Positions 9,002 to 17,209 of a DNA stretch of 48,239 nucleotides are shown here, piece after piece. How positions within the stretch are numbered: the first letter of the stretch is position 1; every line of letters begins with the position of its first letter. The stretch is from Methylophaga pinxianii (lineage in GTDB: Bacteria > Pseudomonadota > Gammaproteobacteria > Nitrosococcales > Methylophagaceae). The notes beneath the pieces are model-generated. The model worked only from the letters and a program-made list of their open reading frames with translations, did not search any database and had not been told where the DNA came from. The stretch covers positions 1 to 48,239 of the forward strand of contig NZ_JAJAEO010000164.1 of NCBI RefSeq assembly GCF_020447225.1, read 5' to 3'. The position numbers were made by a program, and so were the translations under genes.

Positions 9002-10054
9002 GTGCAAAGCATAAGTGAAATGATTCAACCTATTAAATGGCACAGTGAACAACTTCACTTGTTGGACCAACGCTTGCTTCCTTTACAACAAGTCTGGCTC
9101 GGTTTTGACTATCCAGAAGATGTCAGCAATGCCATTCGTGAAATGGTGGTAAGGGGCGCGCCTGCTATAGGCGTAACAGCCGCTTATGCGGTGGTGTTAG
9201 CTGCTCGCGAGGCTTGGAATAAGGCTGGCATAAACTGGAAACAAGCCATGATAGAACCATTGGCTAAATTGGCAGCGTCCCGACCTACAGCAGTGAATTT
9301 GACATGGGCAATTGAGAAAATGACGGCGGTTTATCTCAACCAGCCAGAAACATATTCTGCAGAAGCGGCTTTACTGGAAGCAGCTATTGAAATCCATCAG
9401 CATGACATTAGATCTAATCAAACGATGGGAAAGCTTGGAGCCGATCTGATTGATGCAGATAGTACGGTATTAACCCATTGCAATGCGGGAGCACTTGCGA
9501 CGGGCGGTTTTGGAACGGCTTTGGGCGTTATTCGGCAGGGATTCGCTGATGACAAAATAAAACATGTCTATGTGGATGAAACGCGTCCCTGGCTGCAAGG
9601 TGCGCGGTTAACGGCCTGGGAATTAATGCAGGATAATATCCCTTGTACTTTGCAAGCCGACGTGGCGGCTGCCGCATTAATGGCTTCAGGTCAGATTGAC
9701 TGGATTATTGTCGGCGCCGACCGGATTGCCGCGAATGGGGATGTGGCGAATAAAATTGGTACCTATTCATTAGCGGTATTAGCCAAATATCATCAAGTCA
9801 AAGTTATGGTGGTGGCGCCACTTTCAACCATAGACTGGCAGACAGCGTCGGGAAAACAGATTCCAATTGAACAAAGACCATCAAGCGAAGTCACCCATGT
9901 TGCCAATCAGCAAATTGCGCCAGAAGGCATCAATGTGGTGAATCCTGCCTTTGATGTCACACCGGCAGAGCTGATAAACGCTATTGTCACTGAAGCAGGC
10001 GTTGTGTTGTCACCGTCAACGTCTACAATGAAAAACCTACATAAGCAGAATTAA
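9002..10054 (+). CDS. mtnA: methylthioribose-1-phosphate isomerase MtnA
   Basis: Member of the eIF2B-alpha-like family, 350 aa. It converts 5-methylthioribose-1-phosphate to methylthioribulose-1-phosphate in methionine salvage. Family motifs are EMVVRGAPAIGVTAAY near residue 50, THCNAGALATGGFGTALGVI (catalytic Cys about residue 160), DETRPWLQGARLTAWEL, and IIVGADRIAANGDVANKIGT with the catalytic Asp. The GTG at 9002 sits six bases after AGGAGA; the next in-frame ATG (9020) would be too far from it. The divergent neighbour mtaD supplies the upstream step. No other mtn genes (mtnB, mtnC, mtnD) are in this window, so the pathway is completed elsewhere or stops short. Confidence 0.93.
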   Translation: MQSISEMIQPIKWHSEQLHLLDQRLLPLQQVWLGFDYPEDVSNAIREMVVRGAPAIGVTAAYAVVLAAREAWNKAGINWKQAMIEPLAKLAASRPTAVNLTWAIEKMTAVYLNQPETYSAEAALLEAAIEIHQHDIRSNQTMGKLGADLIDADSTVLTHCNAGALATGGFGTALGVIRQGFADDKIKHVYVDETRPWLQGARLTAWELMQDNIPCTLQADVAAAALMASGQIDWIIVGADRIAANGDVANKIGTYSLAVLAKYHQVKVMVVAPLSTIDWQTASGKQIPIEQRPSSEVTHVANQQIAPEGINVVNPAFDVTPAELINAIVTEAGVVLSPSTSTMKNLHKQN

Positions 10055-10064
10055 GGAGCAGGAT

Positions 10065-10739
10065 ATGTCACAAACCGCACTGGTAACAGGCAGTAACCGA
10101 GGTATTGGGCTCGAATTATGTCGACAGTTAAAAGCTCGTGGCTTTGATGTGATTGCGACATGCCGTCATCGATCTCCTGCTTTGGCAGAGTTAGATGTGG
10201 AAGTTATTGAAGACGTTGAGGTAAGCGATCCTATCAGTTTGAAAGCCCTTTCCGAAAAGCTTGGTGACCGTAAAATTGACTGGTTGATTAATAATGCTGG
10301 CATTGCAGCGGGGCTTGGGCTCAATGATATTGATACGAATGCAATTGATAGCTTTAAAAGCATGTATGCCGTAAACAGTCTCGGACCCTTATTGACAACG
10401 CAAGCATTGATAAATCATATTCCTCAAGGCGGAAAAGTGGGCATTATTACCAGCCGTATGGGATCGATCGCGGATAATGATTCTGGCGGTAGCTATGCTT
10501 ACCGTATGTCCAAAGCTGCGGTAAATGCTGCAGGCAAATCACTTTCAATCGATTTGAAACCGCGGGGTATCGCCGTGGCGATTCTGCATCCAGGTTGGGT
10601 GAGAACAGATATGACAGGGCATGGTGGATTGATCGATGCAAACGAGTCGGCATCGGGCTTATTGGATCGCATGTCAGAGTTGAATATCGAGAATACCGGC
10701 ACTTTCTGGCATATGAATGGTGAAGTGCTGCCTTGGTAA
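10065..10739 (+). CDS. short-chain dehydrogenase/reductase (SDR)
   Basis: Classical SDR of 224 aa with a Rossmann fold. The cofactor motif TGSNRGIG is at residues 8-15, the structural NNAGIA near residue 76, the catalytic Ser in IITSRMGSIAD, and the YxxxK pair in YRMSKAAVNAAG. LHPGWVRTDM follows, as usual in the family. The arrangement resembles the C-factor-like SDR group. The oxidised or reduced substrate is not predictable. It lies 10 bases after mtnA with an AAGGAGCAGG ribosome site and overlaps the following kinase-like gene, so the three form one rightward transcript. Confidence 0.85.
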   Translation: MSQTALVTGSNRGIGLELCRQLKARGFDVIATCRHRSPALAELDVEVIEDVEVSDPISLKALSEKLGDRKIDWLINNAGIAAGLGLNDIDTNAIDSFKSMYAVNSLGPLLTTQALINHIPQGGKVGIITSRMGSIADNDSGGSYAYRMSKAAVNAAGKSLSIDLKPRGIAVAILHPGWVRTDMTGHGGLIDANESASGLLDRMSELNIENTGTFWHMNGEVLPW

Positions 10740-11620
10740 AATACCCATCGCTTTCTGACCAGCAGCAACATGGCTTGCCGGCACTGAAAAAACCGGCAAG
10801 TAGAATACCCGCCCAATTTACTGACAGCAGTCATCAACTTTGGTTTTGTGAAACAGTTGATGGGCCGATGGTGTTGAAGTTGTGTGACCATGCAAATATT
10901 CAACAATCATCATTTTGGCGAGGCATGAATAGCCTGTTTAACCTCAATTTTCCGGCGTCGCTGGGAGATATTTCACACGTTTACTACTATATCTCCAACA
11001 TCAGCTTTTTGAACATTCCTCCATTCATTGCAGCCGCAGAAAGAGAATATGTGCTGACAAGATGGTTATCTGGTAACGATGTCGATGTATCGGTCATAAC
11101 AGATTCAACGATTAACTCATTGGCTAAACACCTTGGGTTGCTGCATCAACTCCAACGTCAACAATGGGGATGTCTGCAACAGCCAGAATATACAGAAAAA
11201 GATTGGCCACTTCGTCTGAAAACAACCTTGCAATTTTTGATGCGGCAACAAGCCGATAATATTGATCCAGCGGTGTTACACCAGGCCCTGGGGCAAATAG
11301 AAAAACTGTCGGAAAAGCTATTTGTGCCGATAATGCCTGATTTAAGGTGGGATCAATTTTTAATCCAGCAAGATAACCTCTCAGCACTGGTGGATCTTGA
11401 TGCAATAGTCTATGGCCCTAAAACCTTAGAATTTGTTTTGCTCGAATATTTATTGGATCAAAAACAGGCCGAGATTTTTGCTGTTGAATATATGAACCAT
11501 CAAACCATACCTGATTTGACAGCTGTCCGTCTGCCATATCGTTTATTACTGTTTTTAATGAATGTGTTAGGTGAGATGGATTTGGATTCCTGGCTTAATC
11601 ATCCAAAACGGTTTAATTAG
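10733..11620 (+). CDS. putative APH-fold phosphotransferase
   Basis: Protein of 295 aa with features of the aminoglycoside/choline kinase fold. A segment LAKHLGLLHQLQRQQWG resembles the helix before the catalytic loop. MPDLRWDQFLI could be that loop (Asp kept, the usual Asn replaced by Gln), and SALVDLDAIVYGPKTLEFV resembles the metal-binding Asp region. No clean nucleotide-binding loop is visible. It starts at TTG 10733, overlapping the SDR stop, with a weak ribosome site. Its 3' end overlaps the convergent thiamine permease gene by 4 bases. Known thiamine kinase (ThiK) has this fold, so a role in thiamine salvage is possible, but the gene is outside the riboswitch operon. The call is tentative. 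Confidence 0.5.
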   Translation: MVKYPSLSDQQQHGLPALKKPASRIPAQFTDSSHQLWFCETVDGPMVLKLCDHANIQQSSFWRGMNSLFNLNFPASLGDISHVYYYISNISFLNIPPFIAAAEREYVLTRWLSGNDVDVSVITDSTINSLAKHLGLLHQLQRQQWGCLQQPEYTEKDWPLRLKTTLQFLMRQQADNIDPAVLHQALGQIEKLSEKLFVPIMPDLRWDQFLIQQDNLSALVDLDAIVYGPKTLEFVLLEYLLDQKQAEIFAVEYMNHQTIPDLTAVRLPYRLLLFLMNVLGEMDLDSWLNHPKRFN

Positions 11621-12240
11621 GCCGTTCGAGTCTGCTGTTGGGTTGCTAATAATTTGCGCCATTTAAAATATCCCGCCATAGCGAGAAATAAGTAAATACT
11701 GAACATCACGATAGTGGCGTAAAAGCCGGTCAGGGCATAAAGCACAATCGCTGAGCTGTTAATAACTTGCCAATATAGCCAGTTTTCCAAAACTTTACGT
11801 GCCATCAATAAAGTATTCATCACCGAAAATACCATTACAAAAGCATCCAGATAGGGATATTGGGTGGGGTGTGCCGATAAGTAATAGCCAAAAATCAGAC
11901 TGAGAAACCCACCAATAGCCATAAAGACCAGATGATACTGCCATGGCCAGCTGTGAATATTCAGCTCTGCTGTCTGGTTTTCATGACGATGCCAGAGAAT
12001 AAAACCATAGACCGCCATACCGATGTAATACAGGTTAAGCAAAGCCTGCATCGGCAGCTGATTTTCCCAAAACAGAATGGTGTAAATAATGGTACTGATA
12101 AACGCTAATGGCCAGCACCATTGAGACTCACGGGAAGCAAACAGGATATAACCAATACCGAGCAGCGCGGCAAACATTTCCCAGCCGCTCATTCCTGCTA
12201 GACCGCTCAGCGTAATATCCCACCAATTCGATTCAGACAT
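11617..12240 (-). CDS. pnuT: PnuC-family vitamin permease, probably thiamine (PnuT)
   Basis: PnuC/NMN-transporter family membrane protein, 207 aa, with about seven hydrophobic segments. Family features include SQWCWPLAFISTIIYTILFW, NLYYIGMAVYGFILWH near residue 85, and ENWLYWQVINSSAIVLY in the last third. PnuC proteins carry vitamins such as nicotinamide riboside, riboflavin or thiamine by facilitated diffusion, usually with a kinase trapping the substrate. The TPP riboswitch and thiamine-type genes upstream in the same leftward operon make thiamine the likely substrate. Its ATG overlaps the stop of the YKOF-like gene by one base (TGATG), so translation is coupled. Confidence 0.85.
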   Translation of the reverse strand: MSESNWWDITLSGLAGMSGWEMFAALLGIGYILFASRESQWCWPLAFISTIIYTILFWENQLPMQALLNLYYIGMAVYGFILWHRHENQTAELNIHSWPWQYHLVFMAIGGFLSLIFGYYLSAHPTQYPYLDAFVMVFSVMNTLLMARKVLENWLYWQVINSSAIVLYALTGFYATIVMFSIYLFLAMAGYFKWRKLLATQQQTRTA

Positions 12241-12497
12241 CAGTCTTTGACTTGATGACGATCGTTACCAATAAGTTTTAAAACAAAAACACTATGTGGT
12301 AATTGGGCAAACACGGCTTCAATTTCGCTGTCCATGGCATCCATGACGTCGCGATACTCACCAAAAATCTGGGTACTTAACGTATTGCGATGCACGATTA
12401 ATTTCGGATTATTTTCCAACTTGGCAATAAACGCCAGAATCGGTTCAACAAATTGATCGGTAAGTGGATATAGGCTGATATCTACTGAAATTCGCAT
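12240..12497 (-). CDS. YKOF-like thiamine/HMP-binding protein
   Basis: Small protein of 85 aa resembling the MTH1187/YkoF fold (VDISLYPLTDQFVEPILAFI, then HRNTLSTQIFGEYRDVMDAM). YkoF of Bacillus binds thiamine, and single-domain relatives are common next to thiamine transport genes. It has no signal peptide, so it should be cytoplasmic, perhaps passing on or sensing thiamine. The ribosome site AAGGAA is six bases before the ATG. It lies between the TonB-dependent receptor, from which a perfect hairpin separates it, and the permease gene it overlaps. Confidence 0.75.
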   Translation of the reverse strand: MRISVDISLYPLTDQFVEPILAFIAKLENNPKLIVHRNTLSTQIFGEYRDVMDAMDSEIEAVFAQLPHSVFVLKLIGNDRHQVKD

Positions 12498-12509
12498 AAT
12501 AGTTTCCTT

Positions 12510-12536
12510 AAGGAAGAAGGGGAGCTACAGCTCCCC
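12510..12536 (-). terminator. terminator-like hairpin inside the thiamine operon
   Basis: Perfect 8-bp inverted repeat GGGGAGCT / AGCTCCCC (12519-12526 and 12529-12536) with a two-base loop. It lies between the receptor stop and the YKOF-like gene. On the leftward transcript it is followed by TTCTTCCTT, a modest T-rich tail. It may act as a partial terminator or mRNA stabiliser that gives more receptor than downstream protein. Confidence 0.55.
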
Positions 12537-12542
12537 TGTATA

Positions 12543-14684
12543 TTAGTAGTCGTATGAGACGGTCATACCAAAAGTACGTGGGTCGCCATATTGCTTATAC
12601 GTTTTTTTCGTATAATTATCACGCGGGTCGTTGCCAAAGAAAAAGCCACGGGTGTAATAGTCTTTGTCAAATAAGTTGCGGGCCCACAGGGTAAATTTCC
12701 AGTTCTGTTGTTGATATTGCAAACTGGTATTGGTGATAGTATAAGAGCCCGATTTGGCATCATGGCTATTAGAAAAATAGAACTCGTCTTTACCTTCAAT
12801 GTTGGCGCGCAGAGTCCAGTTTGGATTTAGATAGACTTCACCGCCAACGGTAAATTGATAGGCTGGAGCATGAGCCTGACGCCTGCCATCTACGTTAAAT
12901 CCCTCAGCTTCAAGTTCAGGGTTTTCATACTCGTCAAAAGTTGCACTGAGTAATCCTAATGCAGCAAAGACCCGGAATTGATCATTTATCAACCAGTCCA
13001 TATCCGCTTCGATACCAATGTTTTTGCCGCGGGCGGCATTATCAAGTGAGTCTTCAAACTCAACCCCTACCGGGATAGAGCTTTTGACTTGGGCATCACG
13101 GCGAAGGGCATAAAAAGCTGTGATGTTAGTAGTTAAATCGCCTTCAAGCCAAAGCGATTTCAAACCTACCTCCAGATTCCACATGTATTCGGTATCAAAC
13201 TCGCGTTTGCTGTTCGGCAAATTATCATTATTATTTACGCCGCCTGATTTATAGCCGCGAGACAATGAGGTGAAGAGCATATGATCATCAGTGAGCTGAT
13301 AATTTAATCCCAGCTTTCCACCAAATAACGTTTCACTTGGATCTAGATCCAAACCGTTGGAATCTTCATAATCCGCTTCAAAGCGCTCGACGCGTAAACC
13401 AGAAATTAATGTCAGTCTGTCGGTTAATGCGGTATCCAATTGACCAAACAAGGCTGTGTTATAGGTTTGGTAATTGTTCTGTAAATTACCAAAGTCGGAA
13501 ATCAGATCCAGATCTTCATCCTGTGACAGGAAGTAGGCACCGATAACCCAGTCCGTTGTTCCATTAAAAATTCGTCCCGCTTCATCAGATAATAATCGAG
13601 TTTCAAATGAATAGTTTTCGCGGCTGCGATTAAAAGTTTCTGACGCATCGTATGGACAGAAAGCGTCATTATCAAAATCGTTATCAGTACAGTTTGCTTG
13701 TTGTGCTGGTGTTAATGAATTGAAAAAGTCAGCATTGGCTTCCGCATTGTTCCAATCAGCATCATAACTATAGGTAATATCTGATTTACTGTAGGTTAAC
13801 GCCGATTCCATCGACATTACCCGATTAATTTGCCAATCAGATTTCAAGGCAAAAGCATTGGTATGTTGCTTATCTTCACCTGGAAAATCTGCAAGACTAT
13901 TCCGGCTGTTATCCAATGTGAAAGCATCATAACCATTATCAATATTCAGATGCAGTAAATTCAGGTCAATGGTTAAGTCATTATTCACTAACCATTTTAA
14001 ATGGCTGCGAGCAGTAATTTCATCACGGTTTTGTGTATTGTCACGACCCAGAAAGTCGTTATCCATAAACCCATCTGATTGATAGGTATGAACAGCAACC
14101 CGGCCGAGTAAGGTGTCTTTAATTAATGGCCCACCGACGGCAACACCAACGCTACGTGTATTGTAATTACCGACGGTGGATTCAAAATCCATATCCAGCT
14201 CGTTGGTGGCCTGTTTGCTCTGCATATTAATTACGCCAGCAAGTGCATTGGTACCGTAACGGGTTCCCTGTGGACCTCGCAGCACTTCGACCTGTTCAAT
14301 ATCAAATAATGTCGCGGCACCACCAGTGCGGCTGAAATCAATGCCATCAATAATTAAACCCACAGATGGATTTAAAGGTGCAGCAAATTGACTGCGTTCA
14401 CCAATACCGCGGATTTGAAAATACTGACCACGTGAAGCGCCGCTGGAGATATTTACATTGGGTGCGAGATTCAGCACATCTTCAATATGTTGAGCACCAC
14501 GGGATTCAATAATGTCCTCATCAAACGTGGTCAGGCTGACAGGGATGTCCTGTGCTGCTGCAGGACGGAAATCAGCACTGACCAGCATGGAGGGTAAATC
14601 AGTGTTATCTGAGCTTGTTTGAGCAACAACGCCTGGTGAGAAAAGTGCACTGGTAACTGCAATTGAAAGCAAGTTAGGTTTCAT
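12543..14684 (-). CDS. TonB-dependent outer-membrane receptor, probable thiamine receptor
   Basis: TonB-dependent receptor of 713 aa. The ATG at 14684 follows AAGGA by five bases and gives a signal peptide (MKPNLLSIAVTSALFSPG... ending VVAQ). Upstream in-frame codons run through the riboswitch and are not coding. The plug domain follows (GAQHIEDVLNLAPNVNI, IDGIDFSRTGGAA, VEVLRGPQGTRYGTNALAG). A 22-strand-type barrel fills the rest and ends in YDY, the aromatic C-terminus expected for outer-membrane insertion. The TPP riboswitch just upstream, and the YKOF-like and PnuC genes downstream, indicate uptake of thiamine or a precursor. Substrate is by context only. Confidence 0.88.
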   Translation of the reverse strand: MKPNLLSIAVTSALFSPGVVAQTSSDNTDLPSMLVSADFRPAAAQDIPVSLTTFDEDIIESRGAQHIEDVLNLAPNVNISSGASRGQYFQIRGIGERSQFAAPLNPSVGLIIDGIDFSRTGGAATLFDIEQVEVLRGPQGTRYGTNALAGVINMQSKQATNELDMDFESTVGNYNTRSVGVAVGGPLIKDTLLGRVAVHTYQSDGFMDNDFLGRDNTQNRDEITARSHLKWLVNNDLTIDLNLLHLNIDNGYDAFTLDNSRNSLADFPGEDKQHTNAFALKSDWQINRVMSMESALTYSKSDITYSYDADWNNAEANADFFNSLTPAQQANCTDNDFDNDAFCPYDASETFNRSRENYSFETRLLSDEAGRIFNGTTDWVIGAYFLSQDEDLDLISDFGNLQNNYQTYNTALFGQLDTALTDRLTLISGLRVERFEADYEDSNGLDLDPSETLFGGKLGLNYQLTDDHMLFTSLSRGYKSGGVNNNDNLPNSKREFDTEYMWNLEVGLKSLWLEGDLTTNITAFYALRRDAQVKSSIPVGVEFEDSLDNAARGKNIGIEADMDWLINDQFRVFAALGLLSATFDEYENPELEAEGFNVDGRRQAHAPAYQFTVGGEVYLNPNWTLRANIEGKDEFYFSNSHDAKSGSYTITNTSLQYQQQNWKFTLWARNLFDKDYYTRGFFFGNDPRDNYTKKTYKQYGDPRTFGMTVSYDY

Positions 14685-14754
14685 GACTATCCTTTTTAAA
14701 TTCATAAAAAGAACAGGGGGATCACGCCATTTGCATTGATATAGCAAGAAGGTG

Positions 14755-14846
14755 TTGCCGCCTGTCCCTACGCCAGTATTACCTGGATCAGGTTCATCGG
14801 GTCTCCACCAACTGGTGAATCTCAGGCCTTTCGACCACCCCGAGGC
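14755..14846 (-). promoter_or_regulatory. TPP riboswitch (THI element)
   Basis: On the leftward strand this reads GCCTCGGGGTGGTC, then CTGAGATTCACCAG, ACCCGATGAACCTGATCC and GGTAATACTGGCGTAGGGA. These are the conserved THI-box elements in the right order and spacing. It lies about 70 bases before the start of the TonB-dependent receptor. In proteobacteria TPP binding usually hides the ribosome site or stops transcription, so thiamine uptake should be shut off when TPP is plentiful. Confidence 0.95.
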
Positions 14847-14917
14847 TTGTATTAGCAAGTAAGTGAAATATACAGAAAAGTGCGGTGTTTTCCCACCTTA
14901 ATCTCATTTAACAGATA

Positions 14918-14941
14918 CAAAAAAGGCGTCCAAAGACGCCT
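14918..14941 (-). terminator. intrinsic terminator of the MxaD-like gene
   Basis: Leftward hairpin GGCGTC-TTTG-GACGCC (14940-14925) followed by six T. It lies about 25 bases past the stop of the MxaD-like gene and upstream of the TPP riboswitch, separating the two units. Confidence 0.85.
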
Positions 14942-14963
14942 CAATGATTAAAGGGGGGTTAGC

Positions 14964-15533
14964 TTATTTTTCAGCTTTAGCTTTCAACGTGTCTAACCCT
15001 GAACGAAAAATACCTTTGATTGCATTAGTAGCTGTTTCGTCGTTTAATTCTTTTGGCTCATGGTGGTTACCGGTATAACCACGGAAAAATTTCGCTAACC
15101 AGACAACTTTGGTTTGCTCGCCTTCAGGCTCAACAGTTAACCATGCCTTGTACTTGCTGACAGGAACTGCAGGAATATCGTGCATCTCACCTTCGATATC
15201 AACTTGTCCAACCGAACTCATATCATCGATTTCATACATAAAGCTCATTGATTCATCATCAAATTTTTTCAATGTTTCAGTAATTGTTGAATCATTTTTT
15301 AATGTTAATGTGCGAGTGGCACCCGGTTCATTACCACCGGAAGCTTTTGTTGAAATGATGGCTGGATGCCATTTGTGCAGACTGTCGAAGTCTTTAACTA
15401 TTTCCCACACTGTTGCAGCGTCCGCATCAATCATGACAGTTTCTTCAACTTGCAGACGAGAAGCACCATGAGCGAATACCAATGCCGGTAATAAAAACAA
15501 GCCTGTAATCAGGCCCTTAAATGCAGCTTTCAT
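14964..15533 (-). CDS. MxaD-like periplasmic START-domain (SRPBCC) protein
   Basis: Protein of 189 aa with a cleavable signal (GLITGLFLLPALVFA, then HGASRLQVEE). One START/polyketide-cyclase-like domain follows (VEETVMIDADAATVWEIVKD near residue 30, FDSLHKWHPAI, and ATNAIKGIFRSGLDTLKAKA at the end). The signal, the size and the start of the mature protein resemble MxaD. In methylotrophs MxaD is encoded with methanol dehydrogenase and affects its coupling to cytochrome cL. Here there are no mxa or xox genes nearby, so the assignment rests on family resemblance and other periplasmic SRPBCC roles are possible. A clear ribosome site (AAGGAA) precedes the ATG and a terminator follows the stop. Confidence 0.7.
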   Translation of the reverse strand: MKAAFKGLITGLFLLPALVFAHGASRLQVEETVMIDADAATVWEIVKDFDSLHKWHPAIISTKASGGNEPGATRTLTLKNDSTITETLKKFDDESMSFMYEIDDMSSVGQVDIEGEMHDIPAVPVSKYKAWLTVEPEGEQTKVVWLAKFFRGYTGNHHEPKELNDETATNAIKGIFRSGLDTLKAKAEK

Positions 15534-15620
15534 TATATTTCCTTCTTATATTTCATTTGAGATGCCAAAAAACAGCTCAATTAAATTACCATCACGTTCC
15601 TAAATGCTAAAGGGAAAAAT

Positions 15621-16541
15621 TCACAAAGCGATGGCGTTCTGGATAGTGGATCGCTGCAGGTGAGGGGCAAAAAACTCAATGAAAGCATAGCTGTATCCGC
15701 GAAGATAGCTACCTTTTCGGATTCCCATATGGGTTGTACTTGGTTTAAATAAACCACTTGCATCCAGGGCTTTCAAAGGCGCATCTTTTACCGGATCAAA
15801 CGCCATGCTGGCAATAATACCTATACCTAATCCGAGTTCGACGTAGGTTTTAATGACATCAGCATCCGTTGCAGTGAAAACAACATTCGGTTTCAGACCC
15901 CGCTCGATAAATGCTTGATCTTGTTGCGCCCGACCAGTAAAGCCCATTACATAGGTTAGTATGGGATATTCTGATATTGCTTCAAGGGTCAGACTTTTTT
16001 CTTTTAACAATGGATGATCGGGGGGCGTAATAACCGTCCGATTCCATTCATAGCAAGGCAGAATTGCGAGATTATCAAATTTCGATAAACCTTCAGTAGC
16101 TATGGCCAGATCAACTTTCCCAGTGGCAGCCATCTCCGCAACTTCAGGAGGAGTGCCTTGTACCATATTTAAATGAACGTCCGGATATTTTTCTGAGAAA
16201 GCTTTTATCGCTTTGGGTAATGCATAACGAGCCTGAGTATGTGTTGTACCGATAGAAAGCGTACCTTTCTTCTCATGACGACTGTCAGCAGCCTGCTCAC
16301 GCAAGTTATCCACTTCCTGCAGCACCCGTTCAGCCATGGCAATAACCGATTGTCCAAGTGGGGTAATGGCTGATAAACGTTTTCCATGTCGCTCGAATAT
16401 TAATAACCCCAGCTCGTCTTCCAACAACTGTATTTGGTTGCTGACTCCCGGCTGAGAAGCATGAAGTGCTTGAGCCGCTGCAGATATGCTAAGTCCGCGT
16501 CGAGCAACCTCACGAACATACTTTAATTGTTGCAACTTCAT
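15621..16541 (-). CDS. cysB: LysR-family regulator CysB
   Basis: LysR-type transcription factor of 306 aa. The N-terminal helix-turn-helix (LSISAAAQALHASQPGVSNQ) is followed by the linker helix and a periplasmic-binding-like effector domain. CysB-typical stretches are FERHGKRLSAITPLGQ, TTHTQARYALPKAI, and TATDADVIKTYVELGLGIGI. CysB responds to O-acetylserine or N-acetylserine and activates sulfate assimilation genes; the paralogue Cbl is the main alternative. The cysH-cysD-cysN operon and cysI lie nearby, which supports CysB. The gene points away from them and is probably monocistronic. Confidence 0.92.
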   Translation of the reverse strand: MKLQQLKYVREVARRGLSISAAAQALHASQPGVSNQIQLLEDELGLLIFERHGKRLSAITPLGQSVIAMAERVLQEVDNLREQAADSRHEKKGTLSIGTTHTQARYALPKAIKAFSEKYPDVHLNMVQGTPPEVAEMAATGKVDLAIATEGLSKFDNLAILPCYEWNRTVITPPDHPLLKEKSLTLEAISEYPILTYVMGFTGRAQQDQAFIERGLKPNVVFTATDADVIKTYVELGLGIGIIASMAFDPVKDAPLKALDASGLFKPSTTHMGIRKGSYLRGYSYAFIEFFAPHLQRSTIQNAIAL

Positions 16542-16618
16542 TCGCTATATCCGTTTTCGTTATTAATTTTAGTAAATATATAAATATTGATTATAAAAAA
16601 GCAATCTAGCTGGACTTT

Positions 16619-16963
16619 TTACATTTCGATAATGGGTACGCCCTGCTGAGGGAGGTGAAAAGGCACACTGGTTTGATAATGTTTATCCTCTGTTCCTGTC
16701 TCGCTGGTAAACAAGTATTCCTTCTCAGATAATGTGATGTATTCACAGTTGGTTTGAGTACAAATTTTCAGCGCTAACGTTAGTGGATCAGCATTTTCAA
16801 TGATTTCATAGTTCGATCTGTCTGGAGCCTGCATTAGTAACGGTGGCATAAAATTTCGCACCGGATCAACAAAACTTTTTGAGTTAACGGGGTTAATCAA
16901 TAGCGCGGTTATCAATGCAGAAGTAGCTGCAGTTATAACTAACAAAATTCGATAAGTTGTCAT
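16619..16963 (-). CDS. small secreted or membrane-anchored protein of unknown function
   Basis: Protein of 114 aa from the ATG at 16963, which follows GAGAGGCTGAAG. The open frame begins 17 codons earlier but without a sensible start region. An N-terminal hydrophobic stretch (YRILLVITAATSALITALLI) suggests export or a membrane anchor. The remainder is polar, with a Cys pair in KICTQTNCEY that could form a disulphide. I do not recognise a family. It shares the leftward strand with cysB, 77 bases upstream of that gene, and is divergent from the TSUP permease. That position suggests a possible link to sulfur metabolism, but nothing in the sequence proves it. Confidence 0.6.
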   Translation of the reverse strand: MTTYRILLVITAATSALITALLINPVNSKSFVDPVRNFMPPLLMQAPDRSNYEIIENADPLTLALKICTQTNCEYITLSEKEYLFTSETGTEDKHYQTSVPFHLPQQGVPIIEM

Positions 16964-17209
16964 CTTCAGCCTCTCATCCAAGAGTGTTATTGGGTTAGAG
17001 CATCGTCTAAACACCGTGAAAGAAATGTGAACAATTAGCAGTGTCAGTCAATTGAGGTTAAGGCTATGTTAAAAATTGACCCTCGGTTTAGATAGCATGG
17101 ATTTCTTTATATTCATTTAAATTATATAGATAAAAAATAATATTCATTGATTGAATATTGCCAGCTGGTAAACTTGCTGCCAACAAAGCAGGTTAAGGTT
17201 AATTTATTA

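Noticed and set aside
14685-14858. N-terminal extension of the TonB-dependent receptor
   Set aside because: It runs through the TPP riboswitch; the ATG at 14684 has a ribosome site and a signal peptide.
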